Below, one piece after another: positions 31,406 to 43,415 of a DNA stretch of 64,000 nucleotides; within the stretch, counting starts at the first letter, position 1, and each line of letters opens with the position of its first letter. The DNA is from Diplonema papillatum (taxonomy: Eukaryota; Euglenozoa; Diplonemea; Diplonemida; Diplonemidae). The position numbers were made by a program, and so were the translations under genes. Below the pieces are notes generated by a model that was not told the origin of the DNA, did no database searches, and saw nothing but the letters and a program-made list of their open reading frames with translations. Location of the stretch: NCBI GenBank assembly GCA_030068145.1, contig JAPJBO010000929.1, forward strand, positions 24,617 through 88,616, written 5' to 3'.

Positions 31406-31664
31406 CTCGCCTCCCACCACCCCCTTTGGCCCTCCGCCCCTGGCCCTCCTGCCTCCTCTTTCCCCGCCTCCGTTTTACTCTTCCTGCCCCCATGGCTTCG
31501 CCATGGCTTTCGCCATGACTTCGCCATGGCTTCGTCCCTCACCCCCGCTGATCCCGGTTGGTAATGACCCGGCCCTACCCCAACCCCCAGCCCAAAATTA
31601 AGTCAATTTTTTTTTTTCGCGCTCGGGGTGGCCCCGAGGGCCAGACCCATATATAAATCACTGC

Positions 31665-32396
<732 letters not shown>

Positions 32397-32559
32397 GTGG
32401 TTTACCGTGGGAATTGGAGCAAAGCGCAGGGCAGGAGGAGCACCTACCCAAACCAACACCAGAAGAGTTTGGGAGGAGGCGGGGGTTACTACTAGTCACT
32501 CTGGCAGCAACAAAAGCCCAAACCCAGCAGGAGCAAAGAATGTCAGTCTCACCTTCCTC

Positions 32560-33124
32560 TTTCTTTTTCGTTGCGCCCTGTGCCAAGAAACAAACGTCCA
32601 GGGCAAAGCACTCAACGCAAAACAATTCCCTCCCCTCATCATTCCGGTTTCAACCGTGGTTAGCCAGTGACACGTCTTATTTTTCCCGTTGACTACTTGC
32701 GTGGGATGCGGAGGTCCAGCGGGTGGTGGAGGCCACCAGGCAGAGGACCGTGCGGCCGCCGCGGAAGATGCGGAAAGGCATGAAGGCACGCGGGACCGGA
32801 TCCGGGCGACCCCGGAAGCGCGTGATCTCGTAGGCTGCGCGACGCATGCGCAAGGTGAACGCGTTAAAAAATGTCGACCAGCTCATTTGTGCGGCACCGA
32901 CCTGCCATATTCAAGCTTGCTCCGACCACTGCACCCTCTGCCGACACTCGCTTGCCGTCGATGCTCATGACAGCAGCCCCATCCTGAAGTGCAAATACTG
33001 CCGACGCGTCACTGCTGCTGGATTGGTGCCGCTCAAGCGGCCACCAAAAGACACTCGTTTGTTCGTAAAGATTGCCCCGTTCTTCTCCCTGACTTGTTCC
33101 CGGATTAGGACGACATACTACTAC
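32560..33124 (+). pseudogene. Retroelement fragment with Cys-rich domain, copy 1
   Basis: 32575-32670 shares GCCAAGAAACAAACGTCCAG with 33630-33690 and 57555-57660. 32846-33110 encodes RKVNALKNVDQLICAAPTCH and CSDHCTLCRHSLA...LKCKYC, a zinc-binding-type Cys cluster closely matching 42950-43230. It ends CGGATTAGGACGACATACTACTACTAC, i.e. the same GACGACA(CA)TA(CTA)n terminus as the other units. The frame after CKYCRRVTAA is shifted relative to the better copy. Confidence 0.5.
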
Positions 33125-33714
33125 TACGGCCGAGGAAACAACCTGCGACGGAGAAAAGGAAGTGCGTCGAGTCATCTGATTCCTCGTCATCAAACTGCAC
33201 ATCGGACGCGAGGCGCGCACCGGAGACAAACAGTATGCGGGGAAACTCCCTGGTAAAATACCGCCCTTCTATTCCACAAATAACGCTGGAAAAGTGTTTA
33301 GTACGGGAAGCCTCCCACGGTACTGTGCACGCGGAGAACAACAGAGCTTTGCCTGGTACCAATTGCAGCACCTTTGGCCAGTTACGATGATCGCAGACGC
33401 CTGGGGTGACCCCGGCCAATGGTTCCCTCCAGCATCCATCTCTCATGCCTTCTAGACTGTTTCGAGTTTTCTTCTTCTTCTTTCTTCTCACCGATTTATT
33501 TAGGGCGCTCTCTGACTTTTTTTCCTACTCAAAAACGGATCTGGCGCTTCCTTTGTTTGTGTACGCATTTCTTTACCAAACATGCAATGTTGGAGGAAAT
33601 AGGAACGCGTCACAGGCCATCCACGGCGTTTCGTTGCGCCCTGTGCCAAGAAACAAACGTCCAGGGCAAAGCGTTCAACGAAAGTCGCTAGAACGAAGTG
33701 CATTTACGCCGGTA

Positions 33715-33992
33715 AAGACCGGCGCCCAGCGAGACTAGAGGCAGCAGTTAAAGTTCGGGAAACAGTAAAGTTCGGACGAAGCTAAGTTCGGGAGAAGCAA
33801 AGCAAAGTTCGGGTGACAGCAAAGTTCGGGCAAAGCCAAGTTAGAGCGTGGTAGACTGGGGTGAACAAGAACCGCGAGATATTGAGAAACTCTGCAAAAA
33901 ACGCAAAATTTGGCACAATAGACCAGCAACCCCCAAAAATTATTTCGACCGGAAAAGTGTCCTCGGCCGGGTTCGAACCCGGGACCATAGGA
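33715..33992 (-). repeat. tRNA-like SINE unit, minus strand
   Basis: On the minus strand the unit starts CCCGGGTTCGAACCCGG (a B-box with a perfect T-arm stem). It runs through GGCCGAGGACACTTTTCCGG, TTTGCGTTTTTTGCAGAG and TATCTCGCGG, and ends in a degenerate tail of CCGAACTTTGCTT repeats. A second minus-strand copy is at 34445-34625. Confidence 0.55.
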
Positions 33993-34017
33993 AGTTTTCC
34001 CCCCTGGAAATGACACC

Positions 34018-34092
34018 GTGATGGCAGAGTGAACAGTGCAAGCAGCCTTCAGGGCTTGAGGTCCCGGGTTCGAACCCGGGCGAGGCACTTTT
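34018..34092 (+). other. tRNA-like head (not a functional tRNA gene)
   Basis: A-box TGGCAGAGTG and B-box GGTTCGAACC are at tRNA spacing and the T-stem is perfect. The acceptor stem does not close and the anticodon arm is irregular (AAGC/GCTT around an oversized loop), so I call it a tRNA-derived Pol III promoter. Confidence 0.5.
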
Positions 34093-34440
34093 CCGGTTGG
34101 GTGAAGCTAAGCTCTGGCAAAGCAAAGTGGCGATGCAAAGTTCTGGTGGAGCAAAGTTCGGGCGAAGCAAAGCAAAGTTCGGGTGAAGCTAAGTTCTGGT
34201 ACGGGCAAAGCAAAGCGAAGTTCGGGCAATGCTAGCAAAGTTCTGTTTGGTGAAGCAAATTTCGGGCAAGTTCTGGTAGACTAACCGCGATAATAAGGCT
34301 ACAAAAAGCTACAGGAGGCGAAGCTAAGTTCTGGTGAAGCAAAGTTCGGAGAAGCTAAGCTGAAGGTCGGGCGATGCTAAGTTCTGCCTGCACTTCTGGT
34401 GAAAGCAAAGTTCGGGAGAAGCCAAGTTCAGGCGATGCTA
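34018..34440 (+). repeat. tRNA-like SINE unit, plus strand
   Basis: Starts with GATGGCAGAGTGAACAG, an A-box, and 34 bp later GGTTCGAACC, a B-box, in a stem CCCGGGTTCGAACCCGGG; then GCGAGGCACTTTTCCGG, and about 340 bp of degenerate GTTCGGGCAAAGCAAA / GCTAAGTTCTGG repeats. Its tail runs into that of the minus-strand unit at 34445-34625, so the units share one repetitive tail. Confidence 0.55.
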
Positions 34441-34444
34441 AGTT

Positions 34445-34625
34445 CTGGTAGATTGACTCAAATTACCCAAGGGGACCCAAAAACCGCGAGATACTGAGAA
34501 CTCGGCAAAAAACGCAATTTTCGGGCACATTCGACCCCGAAAACCAACAAACCCCGAAATTCGTTTTCGACCGGAAAAACGTCCTCGGCCGGGTTCGAAA
34601 CCAGGCCTCCAGGCCCGAAGTATGC
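34445..34625 (-). repeat. tRNA-like SINE unit, minus strand, second copy
   Basis: Minus-strand GGTTTCGAACCCGGCCGAGG, TTTTTCCGGTCGAAAACG and GCGTTTTTTGCCGAGTTCTC match 33715-33992. The B-box is slightly degenerate (GGTTTCGAACC). Confidence 0.55.
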
Positions 34626-34702
34626 AAAATAATGGGTGCCGAGTCACGGGTCGAAAAGAACCTGGATCGAGGGAATTGACTGCATCATATATTCGGGTGT
34701 AA

Positions 34703-34828
34703 CATACCCCGCAAACCTGCATACCCAAACCCCGCAAACCCGCATACCCGAACCCGCAAACCCGCGTACCCTAACCCCGCAAACCCCGCATACCCAAACC
34801 CGCAAACCCCGCAAACCCTAACCCGCAA
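34703..34828 (+). repeat. CCCGCAAAC / CATACCC minisatellite
   Basis: Interspersed AACCCCGCAAACC, GCATACCC and TAACCC units. A smaller cluster of CGCAAACC lies in the DnaJ-like gene intron (19335-19400). It is telomere-like in look, but too irregular for a telomere. Confidence 0.85.
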
Positions 34829-35525
34829 ACAAGAATGGGACCCAGCCCTGGAAAGCAGCCCCGCGGCTCTCGGTGCTGGGGATGGAAAGTGGAAAAACAG
34901 TAGTGTTTCACCAGGAATTGACAACCTTTTCATTTTGGGATCCTCATTCGTCCATTTTCTCGGCGATCCCGGCGTGCGTTCCGACAGATTCTTTGTTCTT
35001 TATGAGAAGATCGATGACGAAAGCTTCCAGAAAACCTGTTTTCAGGGGGTGAACCTATTCTGGTGCCTTCCCACACCCCCTGTCCTTCCAGAGCCACTGA
35101 AAAACAAGCTTTTTCCAGGGGATCGATCCCTGCAAGCAGCCTTTTTGGACCGATTTGGACGTGTTCGCCATGGTAATCCTTCTCCTTCTCCTGTGCACAG
35201 TCCGTGCACTTCAGCAAATCGTGTTGGCAGAATGATAACATTGCGAGGTTTGGATGTGTTTCGAAGTAGGCCGTTCCATCAGTTGCAGCCACCGGGAACA
35301 AGCCGAACAATCCACTCACGGGCAAGTTCCACAGCGCCTCGTCGATGCCAGCAGAGGCGGCGCGGCCCGAGAAAAGAGACCGGGACAGCGTGCTTCGGCA
35401 TCATCTCGGTGTACACGCACAGGGGTTCCACCCAACAACAGGGGTAAACCCGCTTATCATGTGCTTTCTAGCATGGTTCGTTTTCAACCTTCATCTCGTC
35501 CAGGACACTCTTCCCCCCCCCCCAC

Positions 35526-36023
35526 ACACACACACTGCGCCACCACCCCCGCCAGAAGGCGCCGGACCCGGGCAAAAGGTGGGCCGCGTCGCCGGCGGCG
35601 GCGGCGGGTGGGCTGCCGTTCAAGAAGCCGAGGCTCTACGACGAGTCGGCGCCTGTCTCGCCGCTGCTATTCCGCTTCGCGTCGCTCCTCACGCAGCCGC
35701 CGCCGGAGGGACCGACCCTCGTCAACCGCTCGTTCGTCTACGAATGTGGCGTTTTCGAAGGCACTTTGAAGGAGCAGCGCGCCATCTCGATCATCCTCGA
35801 AATCGACAAGACGCCGGAGAATCGTTTGCCCTTCCCCCACCCGGAATGCATTTCTTTTATCCGCAAACCCGCATGGGGGGAAATCCTCGACGATGCTACC
35901 GGACAAAGAACCGAAGGAATCCCAAGTGCATCAACCACCGTCATAACGTTATATCACTCATTCCACGAAAACGTGTCACAGATTTTGCTTCCTCATTTCC
36001 GCCATGTTCAGGTCAAATTTTGA
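35526..36023 (+). CDS. Partial host-like gene of unknown function
   Basis: The frame ending in TGA at 36021 reads GLPFKKPRLYDESAPVSP, LLFRFASLLTQPPPEGPTL, VNRSFVYECGVFEGTLKEQR and AISIILEIDKTPENRLPFPH, a convincing protein sequence with a proline/alanine-rich N-terminal side and biased GC-rich codon use unlike its surroundings. No ATG is obvious; upstream are CA repeats, so the first exon is missing or the gene is truncated. From about 35862 onward (AWGEILDDATGQRTEG...) the DNA is homologous, antisense, to dispersed repeat R1, so the present C-terminus is repeat-derived. I do not recognise the family. Confidence 0.45.
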   Translation, partial: THTLRHHPRQKAPDPGKRWAASPAAAAGGLPFKKPRLYDESAPVSPLLFRFASLLTQPPPEGPTLVNRSFVYECGVFEGTLKEQRAISIILEIDKTPENRLPFPHPECISFIRKPAWGEILDDATGQRTEGIPSASTTVITLYHSFHENVSQILLPHFRHVQVKF

Positions 36024-39000
36024 GCAAACTTCGGAATTTTTTTTTGGGATGGAAAGAGCTACCCACGGCAAGTATCGGCACCTTTTTGGAACTACCTAAA
36101 TGCATGTCGTCAACGAGTCACTGTCCGAGTCGTCGGGGCCCAAAAGGGCCTTCTCCTAAGAGTCTGGGCTTTGTGATGATACCATGGTCAGCCCCCAAGT
36201 CAGCTCCGTGCGTACTCCTAAGAGTCCTGGACTTTGTGACGATACTATTATCCGACACCGCTAATCCTGACCTCAAGTCAGCTCTCAGTTCATCATCAAC
36301 ATCGCAGCAAAAGGAGAAACTAAACTTTAGGACCGTCGTGAAAAGCTGGCAAGGCTGCCTCAACCAGACACAAGAGAGGTGAAGTAACTTGAACAAAGAA
36401 AGAGAGATGATCATGGTGCACGCGCTGATTGGCTATAGCAGTGCAGAATTGAAACGGAGCTGCATAGGCAACTTCCGGAGGAGCTGCCGTGACGGTTTGC
36501 CCCGCACCAGCGAAAAGTGGTCGCTGGCACCCGACAAATCGTCTTCGTGTATCAGGTACACGGTCGATACAGGCTCTTCGACGGGGTGATGCGTGAACAT
36601 CGTGAGCCTTCCAAGGGTGCAAGCGGGTGCTGGGGAGACAAAAATAAAAACCCGGACCCCCCCCCCGGTACAAACCCGGCACAAACCCGGGAAAACTCCA
36701 GGGTGGATCACACCATTTATAAATTAGCGGCCGATAAATTATACACCATGCATATTATTGGCCTATAAATTAGAGGCTGGACGGTATGCAACCCTTGCTC
36801 ACAAATCTCTATACTGTGGATACCCCATTCCAGGAGACTTATCTCGACGCAAGTTGTGTCCCCAAGCAGCTTGCGCCACATTCCGGATGCAGATCTATGG
36901 TAGTATGCTCACGATACCGTGTCACTACGCCTTTGCTTTTGTTCCCGCTCCTGGCACGTGTCACATGGCTTGAAGAAAGGTGCACCCACCACTGCTGAGA
37001 ACGTAGCAACTATTATCCGAATCCTACGCTCTCATCACAGGATCGGTTTAAGCTCCACACACAAAGTGTCACAAGGGCACGAAGCATGCTCCGTACAACA
37101 GTTGGAAGCCGTTTTCATTGCGTTTGGGAGCCTTCCTAGACGAGAGCTCGCGCGCAACATCAAAAAGTTCCCTCTTTTTTTCTTGTATGAGCGGAGAGCT
37201 TTTTTTCCCAGCGCCCACACCGTAGTGTGAGACGGTCGGCTCAACAAAGAGCGTCCGACCCGCCGTCAAGTATTGTTTCTTTGGGTTTGGGACTTTCCAC
37301 AGCGATACCTTGACCGCAAGAAAAAGTACTCCCCAAACAGAAAAACTTGATCCAACGACGCTCGCTGTCGCCAAGGAAAACCAACAACGAAAATATATGT
37401 ACCCGAAAAAAGAATGGCCGAGCACGGCTCAGATTCGGTGTCTTCACACAGCGCAAGGGTTGACCTATCCGACATCCGAACCCCCAAGCAAAGCCCATTT
37501 GCAGCCTTCGGCCCTGCGACCACAAAAAGAACTTTTCCGGAGTCGGGGCTTGCACTGGTAACGACAAAACTAAGCCGGTCCATTCCTATCTCCTGGAACT
37601 GCATCGAATGGTCTGCCGCTGTTCATTGTAGCGAATCGAGGCCCACCACAGTCTATCAGGTACATCCCTGTCCCCTAGAGCTGCATAGAATTGCCCGGAG
37701 CTGCATTCTTCTGTCAAAAATGTACTATCAAGTACATTGTTGTGTCTGCAACGCTTTTGCAAGCCCAAGCGGGAGCTGAATCAGGCTTGAAAGACACGCT
37801 TTCCACACCTACCAATAACTGGACGCCGAACTCCTTGATGAGTATGAGAGTTGAAGTGCCCGCAGCCATAGAGTGGCCTGGCCGAGGCTCCCTTCACTAG
37901 GGCTGCTCGACAGGAAAAGAGAGCGTCCCGGCGCAACAAAATAATCTGGGACCAAAAACACTCGCACGCAAAAAAAAAGAGAAGATTGGCCCGCTACGGC
38001 TCAGACCCTGGGGTGTTTTCAAGCACTCATTTCCAGACCCAAGCAAAAAGTGCCGCGGTAGAGACCTCCTACAACAAACCGCCCCGCCGTGGGTCACCAG
38101 TCTAACGCAGCGCGGATATCTGCACCCCGTGCAATGTTTCCGCAATGCTTCGGAAACGTTGCTGCCGTCTTTTCTGATTGCTAGACGCGCCCTGAGGCGG
38201 GCTGAAGCTTCGACACCCGGGGATGGCTCATGCAACGTTACACACGTTGTTTTCTGCTCACACGCCTCAAGGCGGCTGAAGCTTGACACCAAGGGGTGGC
38301 CCCATGCAGCGCTTCCGTCGGAAACGTTGCTGCCGTCAACAGGTTGTCGCGTTATTTCCTGCTCAACACGCCCCCAAGGCGGCTGAAGCTTGACACCCAG
38401 GGCACTGGGGAACCAGTTGCAGTGAGAGGTGCTCGGCGGGCCACGCAGCGGGGCTCACAAGCCTGCGGCAGGATCATCAGCTGCGTACGAGGCAAACAAG
38501 ATGTTTAAACGACCCCCTGCAATCAAAACTAGGAACGGTCTCCATCTGGGAAGCCTCCGCGTTATCGTCACTACACACCAAACAAGGAAAAAAACGCGAG
38601 AACTCGCTCCCATTTTCCTGCCCAAATATGAAGCTATGATCCCCACCCCGTTTTCAAAACAAAGAAAAACACACAAAGGGAAATGTTCTCAACAAACGAG
38701 ACCTTTCATCCACCGTCGTTATCGATACAAGGAGACTTTAAAACCCCGGAGTTTCAAGCGAACTTTCACTCTAAAAACGCTAAGAAATCGTCAAAAAAAA
38801 AAGGCACAATAATAGCTATAACTCTGAGTCTCTAATAGAAACTATCCACGTTCGCAACTGTTTTTCGTTTCCTTGGACACCCGAAAAAAAAAGATCCTTT
38901 CCTTCGGGATCTACGGTAGCACAAAAACAAACAAAAGTTTGAAAGACACCAATCTGTACGTCCCACGGGATCGTCGGAAACACAAAACCAATACAATGCC

Positions 39001-39530
39001 CTCCTTTCTATATCCTTTACCGTACTATGGGCTGAGCGGCTGTCTCCGGCCTGCGTAGTTGTAGTGGGGGCCTCGTCTGATGAGTCTCCCCTTGAGGTGA
39101 TCAGATCAGCTGGTTCGAACCGTTTCTAAGAAGGCCCACCTGTTTTTCGTTGATACGCAGCTCGGAGAACGGACACACTTTTCTTAGCCACATGCAATGT
39201 GTGAGGAAACTGAACCGCCCAAGTAGGACCTTCTGATCATGATCATTGCCAATTTAAACAAACCACCTGAAACCACGTCCAGGATTTGGCTTCAGGGTGG
39301 GTGCGGTCAACGAAAACGCCGGTCTTAGAAGGTTAATATTCTAACAGGGCCTCTCCATCACACAACGGCTCACGCTCTTGCAGGACGGCATCATCCACAA
39401 ACCAAAAACATGAACGATCCCGTTTTCTTTTCGAAAGCAGTGTGCTCTGTAGGAACAGGTGGCGCCAGCTCTCGGAAGAACCTGTGTGTGAAAGCTGAAA
39501 GCGCCATGGTAGGTTATGTTCGTCAAATTT
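36024..39530. other. No firmly supported gene
   Basis: One frame, 37414-37779 plus, starts well (MAEHGSDSVSSHSARVDLSD, with PATTKRTFPESGLALV) in a good ATG context, but decays into repeat-like sequence after 37580. The block around 37540-37565 (antisense GTGCAAGCCCCGACTCCGG) is shared with 46785 and 58968. 38100-38410 holds three degenerate units with GGCGGCTGAAGCTTGACACC and GGAAACGTTGCTGCCGTC. 38730-38790 is a 3' end of the USP/zinc-finger unit. 39178-39325 repeats at 41196-41318. Confidence 0.5.
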
Positions 39531-39532
39531 TT

Positions 39533-39820
39533 TACACAAGCGCCAGCTTGAAAGGAAATGCTCGACAATGCTGCCCGACAAAGAACAGAAGGGATACCAA
39601 GTGCTGTAACTACCGAACCACGTGTTGAACGGACGTGAGGTCATGCGGGTCCACCCCTACACGACAAATCACACAAACACAACAGGTCAAGGTCCTGAGT
39701 GAGAAAACAACACACGGTGGTGTAGGCGAAGAACAAAACAGATTGTGTTCGTATTGTATTTGTCCCTTACCTATTTCCTCCCTTCCATTCGGAGTCGAAG
39801 CAGCTACGTCGAGTATTTTG
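39533..39820 (-). repeat. Dispersed repeat R1, copy 1
   Basis: Shared with 44867-45153, 49127-49558 and 59236-59515. Plus-strand marks: AAGCGCCAGCTTGAAAGG, ACCACGTGTTGAACGGACG, TGAGGTCATGCGGGTC and TTCGGAGTCGAAGCAGC. On the minus strand each copy opens MTSRPFNTWFG followed by a related stretch ending near SSWRL, so the repeat may descend from a coding sequence. Confidence 0.8.
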
Positions 39821-39839
39821 GCTTTCCTGACGTGCAGTA

Positions 39840-42230
39840 CAACAACTTGACAAAACATGTTGATTGCAGGTAATGCAGGTTTCGTGCGTCATATTCTGAC
39901 GGTTGAGACTCGACATGTACTTCTGACAACTTGCAACTGCACATACTACCGCGCTCCGTCTCTAGCCCGGCCATACTGCTCGCATAGCTTTCTTTTCTGA
40001 ACAATCGAAGAATTGCGAGATATGCTCGGGTAATGTGCACGAAGAGGAGCATGAAAATCAAATGAGGAATCTGTTCGGCCTTTACCGGCAGGAGCCGCGC
40101 AGCCAACCGCGCCTGCATTCTAAAAAACGTGTTAGGCACACTGTTGACGCCTTTCTCGCAGTGATGCTGGACTGGCCTGGTACAACAAACCGCGCTTTTC
40201 ACAACAAAAAAAAACTACGCATTTCTTCTCGTGCCGCTAAAAGGAAGAACAGGGCTGGTTCCTTCTCCAAACGCCCGGTCTGCGTAGCATGCAAACGTTT
40301 CGAGCTTCGGCCGGTCAAAAACAGATCCGCAATTGTCACGTGTGCAACGCTGACCGAGTCGGTCGAAAGCACGCGGCGCAATGACGAACAGGATACCTGA
40401 TTCTGATCTGCATCTCCTTCGTGCCCTCAGTGCAGGTGCGGGACCAAGTAAGCATAATCAATCACACGCGATTCTATCCTGCGGTCGCAAGAGTGGTCCC
40501 TCAAAACTTGGTTCGTCGCTGATCATCTTTGGAGAGACTTTGAGACCTACAGATTTTGCTGTAGAATTGATCAATGAGACGCAATCTGCTGCTAATACGT
40601 AGCCTCTCGATACACGAGACGGATGTGCCGGCCGACAATGCTTCACGTGTATGTTGAGAACAAGCAAACTAGGCACTTCTTACGTGCTCAATTTTTCCAT
40701 CCACCAACAACCTTTCTATACAACTGGTAGCTTCATCGTACTTATCATCCATGTTTCAGATAGCTCAAAGCATTTGCAAAATAACACGAAAAGCCTCCAG
40801 GCAAAAACCCGTTTTCACATTTCTTTTGTTTTTCCTTTCATTCTTGAGTGTTGGAACTACTCCTGCATCACGCGACGCAAACATGGGTCGGCCGATGCTG
40901 TGTGTAGAACCTTTCTTGTTACCCTCTGCTCAGTGCTCGCGCCGGCGATGCAACCCCCAAATGCGAGGCTCCGGTTTTGTTTTGACCTTTGTTAACACTG
41001 CATTGTCGGTACTACTACTAAGAGTCACTTTTTTGGCATCAAATGGAAGTATGCCAACACTGCAGGAAATAGTTGACTCGTCTAGACCTCGTGAGTTTTG
41101 TCTACCCACGATTGCGAGAGTCGGAGAGCTAACCTGACCTGAAGTAAAGTTTAGGACCGACCCCCCCTTTCGTGAAAAAGCGAAGTATACAACTTGTTTA
41201 GCCATGCAACGTGCGAGGAAACTGAACCGCCCGAGTCCTTCTGATCATGATCTGTTGCTCCAATTTTCCACCTGCAGCCACGGGTTGGTTCAGGGTAGTG
41301 CGGTCAACGAAAACTCTAGTTTATTCCCCTTCGCTCGGCGGCTGTGTACAGTGTTGTCAAGAGCTACGACGCAGCTATTCTCGGATCCTCACGGGGTTTC
41401 CTGTGGGCGCGAGCACTGCCTTCCTCGCAATTGAACGATTCTCCTTGTCGCTGCGCAAAAGAAAAAATTTAGAACCCATGCTAGTCACGCCCCCGGGCGG
41501 CAAAAGGGCACCAGATGCCGACACGGAAAAAGAAAAATGCAGTTCCCAGGCGTCCGCCGATCATCGCTCTGAGCCACCAAGAAATCACCGAGTCCCTGAG
41601 ATCTTCATAGTAGGTACCGGTACACCTGGCTCCCGTTTTGCGCGTCCTCGGGTATCGACTTCGGAATGTCTTTCGGTCCCCCAACAGTACATCATCTTGG
41701 ATACATTACCGCAGATTCCACAGATTCTCCGTGCGTAGGATACGCATGGGGAAATCTCCTGACTATTATTAATCATGCCCGGAAGGCAGGTCGTCAACAA
41801 ACCGAGGTCAAACGGTCGAAAATCCCTGGGAGAAGAAATGTGGGGACGCCCATCCCTTCCGAGAGGTGCGGGATATCTTTGTTTTGTATAAGCAGGAAAT
41901 ACTTGAGGAGACTGCCAGTTGCGGTCTCAATAGCGTGGTACTCATCGGCATGCCGATGACTCCCCGCTATCGCAACAATCGCAAAGGAGGTAAATGTGCT
42001 GTAGCCCACACGAAACACAGGTAAATCTGGGTTTATATAGTGGCGGGCGTAAGCGTTCAACTAAGAAGACCCACCTTGTAGTTGTATTGGTTTCTCCCCC
42101 TCTAGCCTCCGTCGAAATGAGCACAAGGCAGCCCCTCGAGTATTTTTTTGGGGGAGGAGGATTAAAGCTGGGGTGCGACGACGAGTGCTCGGGTCGGCAC
42201 CCAGGCCATTTTTAGTACTAATCTGTGGGT
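39840..42230. other. No supported gene; repeat fragments
   Basis: Frames at 40035-40400 (with KRPVCVACKRF) and 40381-40602 are protein-like for short stretches only. 41196-41318 duplicates 39178-39325. 41878-42092 duplicates 44697-44866 (GACTGCCAGTTGCG, GGAGGTAAATGTGCTGTAG, GTGGCGGGCGTAAGCG); copy 1 carries an extra segment with the palindrome TCATCGGCATGCCGATGA at 41943-41960. Confidence 0.5.
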
Positions 42231-42234
42231 TGCC

Positions 42235-42390
42235 CTCCAATGTATTGTGCAGGCTAAAAAGACGTAGGCAGCGTGTTTTGGTGGTTGATCAGAATTCCTT
42301 ACCTGAATACACATAGGGTAAATACAAGTGGGAAAACGATCAACCGGCACGCACATACAAAACGAAGCGCCTGTCTTTTTCTCGTTGGCT
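42235..42390 (+). repeat. Dispersed repeat R2, copy 1
   Basis: AAAAGACGTAGGCAGCGTG, then GTGGGAAAACGATCAACCGG and CACGCACA...CGAAGCG. Further copies at 43275-43415 and 47150-47262. Confidence 0.75.
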
Positions 42391-42859
42391 CTTTGATTGA
42401 AACGTGCGTGTCAACGGAAATCTCATCCGTGCGCCTTTATATAGAATAGACTACGTATTGCACGCACGCCAGTAGAAAAGCTGGCAAGATTGGGCATCGC
42501 TAGGGTCGTCGTAGCTCAAGCCGGGTTTCCTCGGAGACACACCGGGATGACCCCGACAGGAATCCGAGAAACCCCCAAAAAGGGGGGTCGTAAAGCCCGA
42601 CTGGCTCTCAACCCCACGGTACCCTGAAGGCATCCCAAAGATCCCGAGGAACACGCCGAGCTTGGTGTAAATAAATTGGCGGTTCAGAAGTGCCCGAAAA
42701 GACTGCGGCGGCCGGACAGATCTATTCACCGCCCCGCACACCACGGTCGAGACTGGAACGTCAGAGAGAATAACAACATTACCGCAATTGGATTAATGCT
42801 GAACCCGGTAAACCCTGCCAAACCCACCAACATGCGGCTCCCAGCCCCTTTTTTGGGGG

Positions 42860-43252
42860 TGTCCCAGCTTTACCCGGTCCGACATTATTTGTTTTTAGAA
42901 CTAGCACGTGGGATCGGATCCAGACGACCCCGGAAGCGCGTGATCGCGCGGCGCATGCGCAAGGTTAATGCGCTGAAGTACATCGACCAACTCATTTGTG
43001 CGGCACCGACCTGCCACGTTCAAGCTTGCTCCGACCACTGCACCCTCTGCCGACACTCGCTAGCCGTCGACGCTCAAGACGGCAGCCCCATCCTGAAGTG
43101 CAAATACTGCCGACGCGTCACTGCTGCTGTGTGCGCTCGGATTGGCGCCGCTCAAGCGGCCACCCAATGTCACTCGTTTGTTTGTAAAGATTGCTCCGTT
43201 CTTCTCCCTGACTTGTTCCCGGATTAAGATGACACATACTACTACTACTACT
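42860..43252 (+). pseudogene. Retroelement ORF end with Cys-rich zinc domain, copy 2
   Basis: The better-preserved copy of 32846-33124. The frame reads RRPRKRVIARRMRKVNALKY, IDQLICAAPTCHVQACSDHC, TLCRHSLAV, then ILKCKYCRRV, and after a spacer CHSFVCKDCSVLLPDLFPD before a stop. At least nine Cys/His residues are spaced as in a RING/PHD-like or R2-type zinc module. The stop is followed within a few bases by GATGACACATA and (CTA)n. A Cys-rich C-terminal domain directly before a microsatellite tail suggests the end of a non-LTR retrotransposon ORF; the reverse transcriptase itself is not in the window. Confidence 0.5.
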
Positions 43253-43274
43253 AGAACTAGCACAGTAACAATCT

Positions 43275-43415
43275 TGCGGGTTGCCCTTCAGGCTTAAAAG
43301 ACGTAGGGAGCGTGTTTCGGTGGCTGATTAGAGTTCCTTAGAAACAGGGTAAATAAAAGTGGGAAAACGATCAACCGGCACGCACAATGAAAACGAAGCG
43401 TCTGTCTTTTTTCGA
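43275..43415 (+). repeat. Dispersed repeat R2, copy 2
   Basis: Begins just after the (CTA)n tail of the Cys-rich fragment. Same blocks as copy 1, with AACAGGGTAAATAAAAGTGG. From 43430 to 44860 no gene is supported. Confidence 0.75.

Noticed and set aside
34018..34092. Functional tRNA gene
   Set aside because: A- and B-boxes are present but the acceptor stem does not pair and the anticodon arm is irregular; it fits a SINE head better.
34703..34828. Telomeric repeat
   Set aside because: TAACCC-like units are irregular, mixed with CGCAAACC and GCATACCC, and internal.
39060..39130. Hammerhead ribozyme core (CTGATGAG) next to GGTTCGAACC, and a similar CTGATGAG at 60270
   Set aside because: The required GAAA after stem II is missing and stems I and III do not form.
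42451..42744. Minus-strand ORF (LNRQFIYTKLGVFLGIFG...) as an organelle-type gene
   Set aside because: Short hydrophobic stretch only; no family motif, and the frame is flanked by dispersed repeats.
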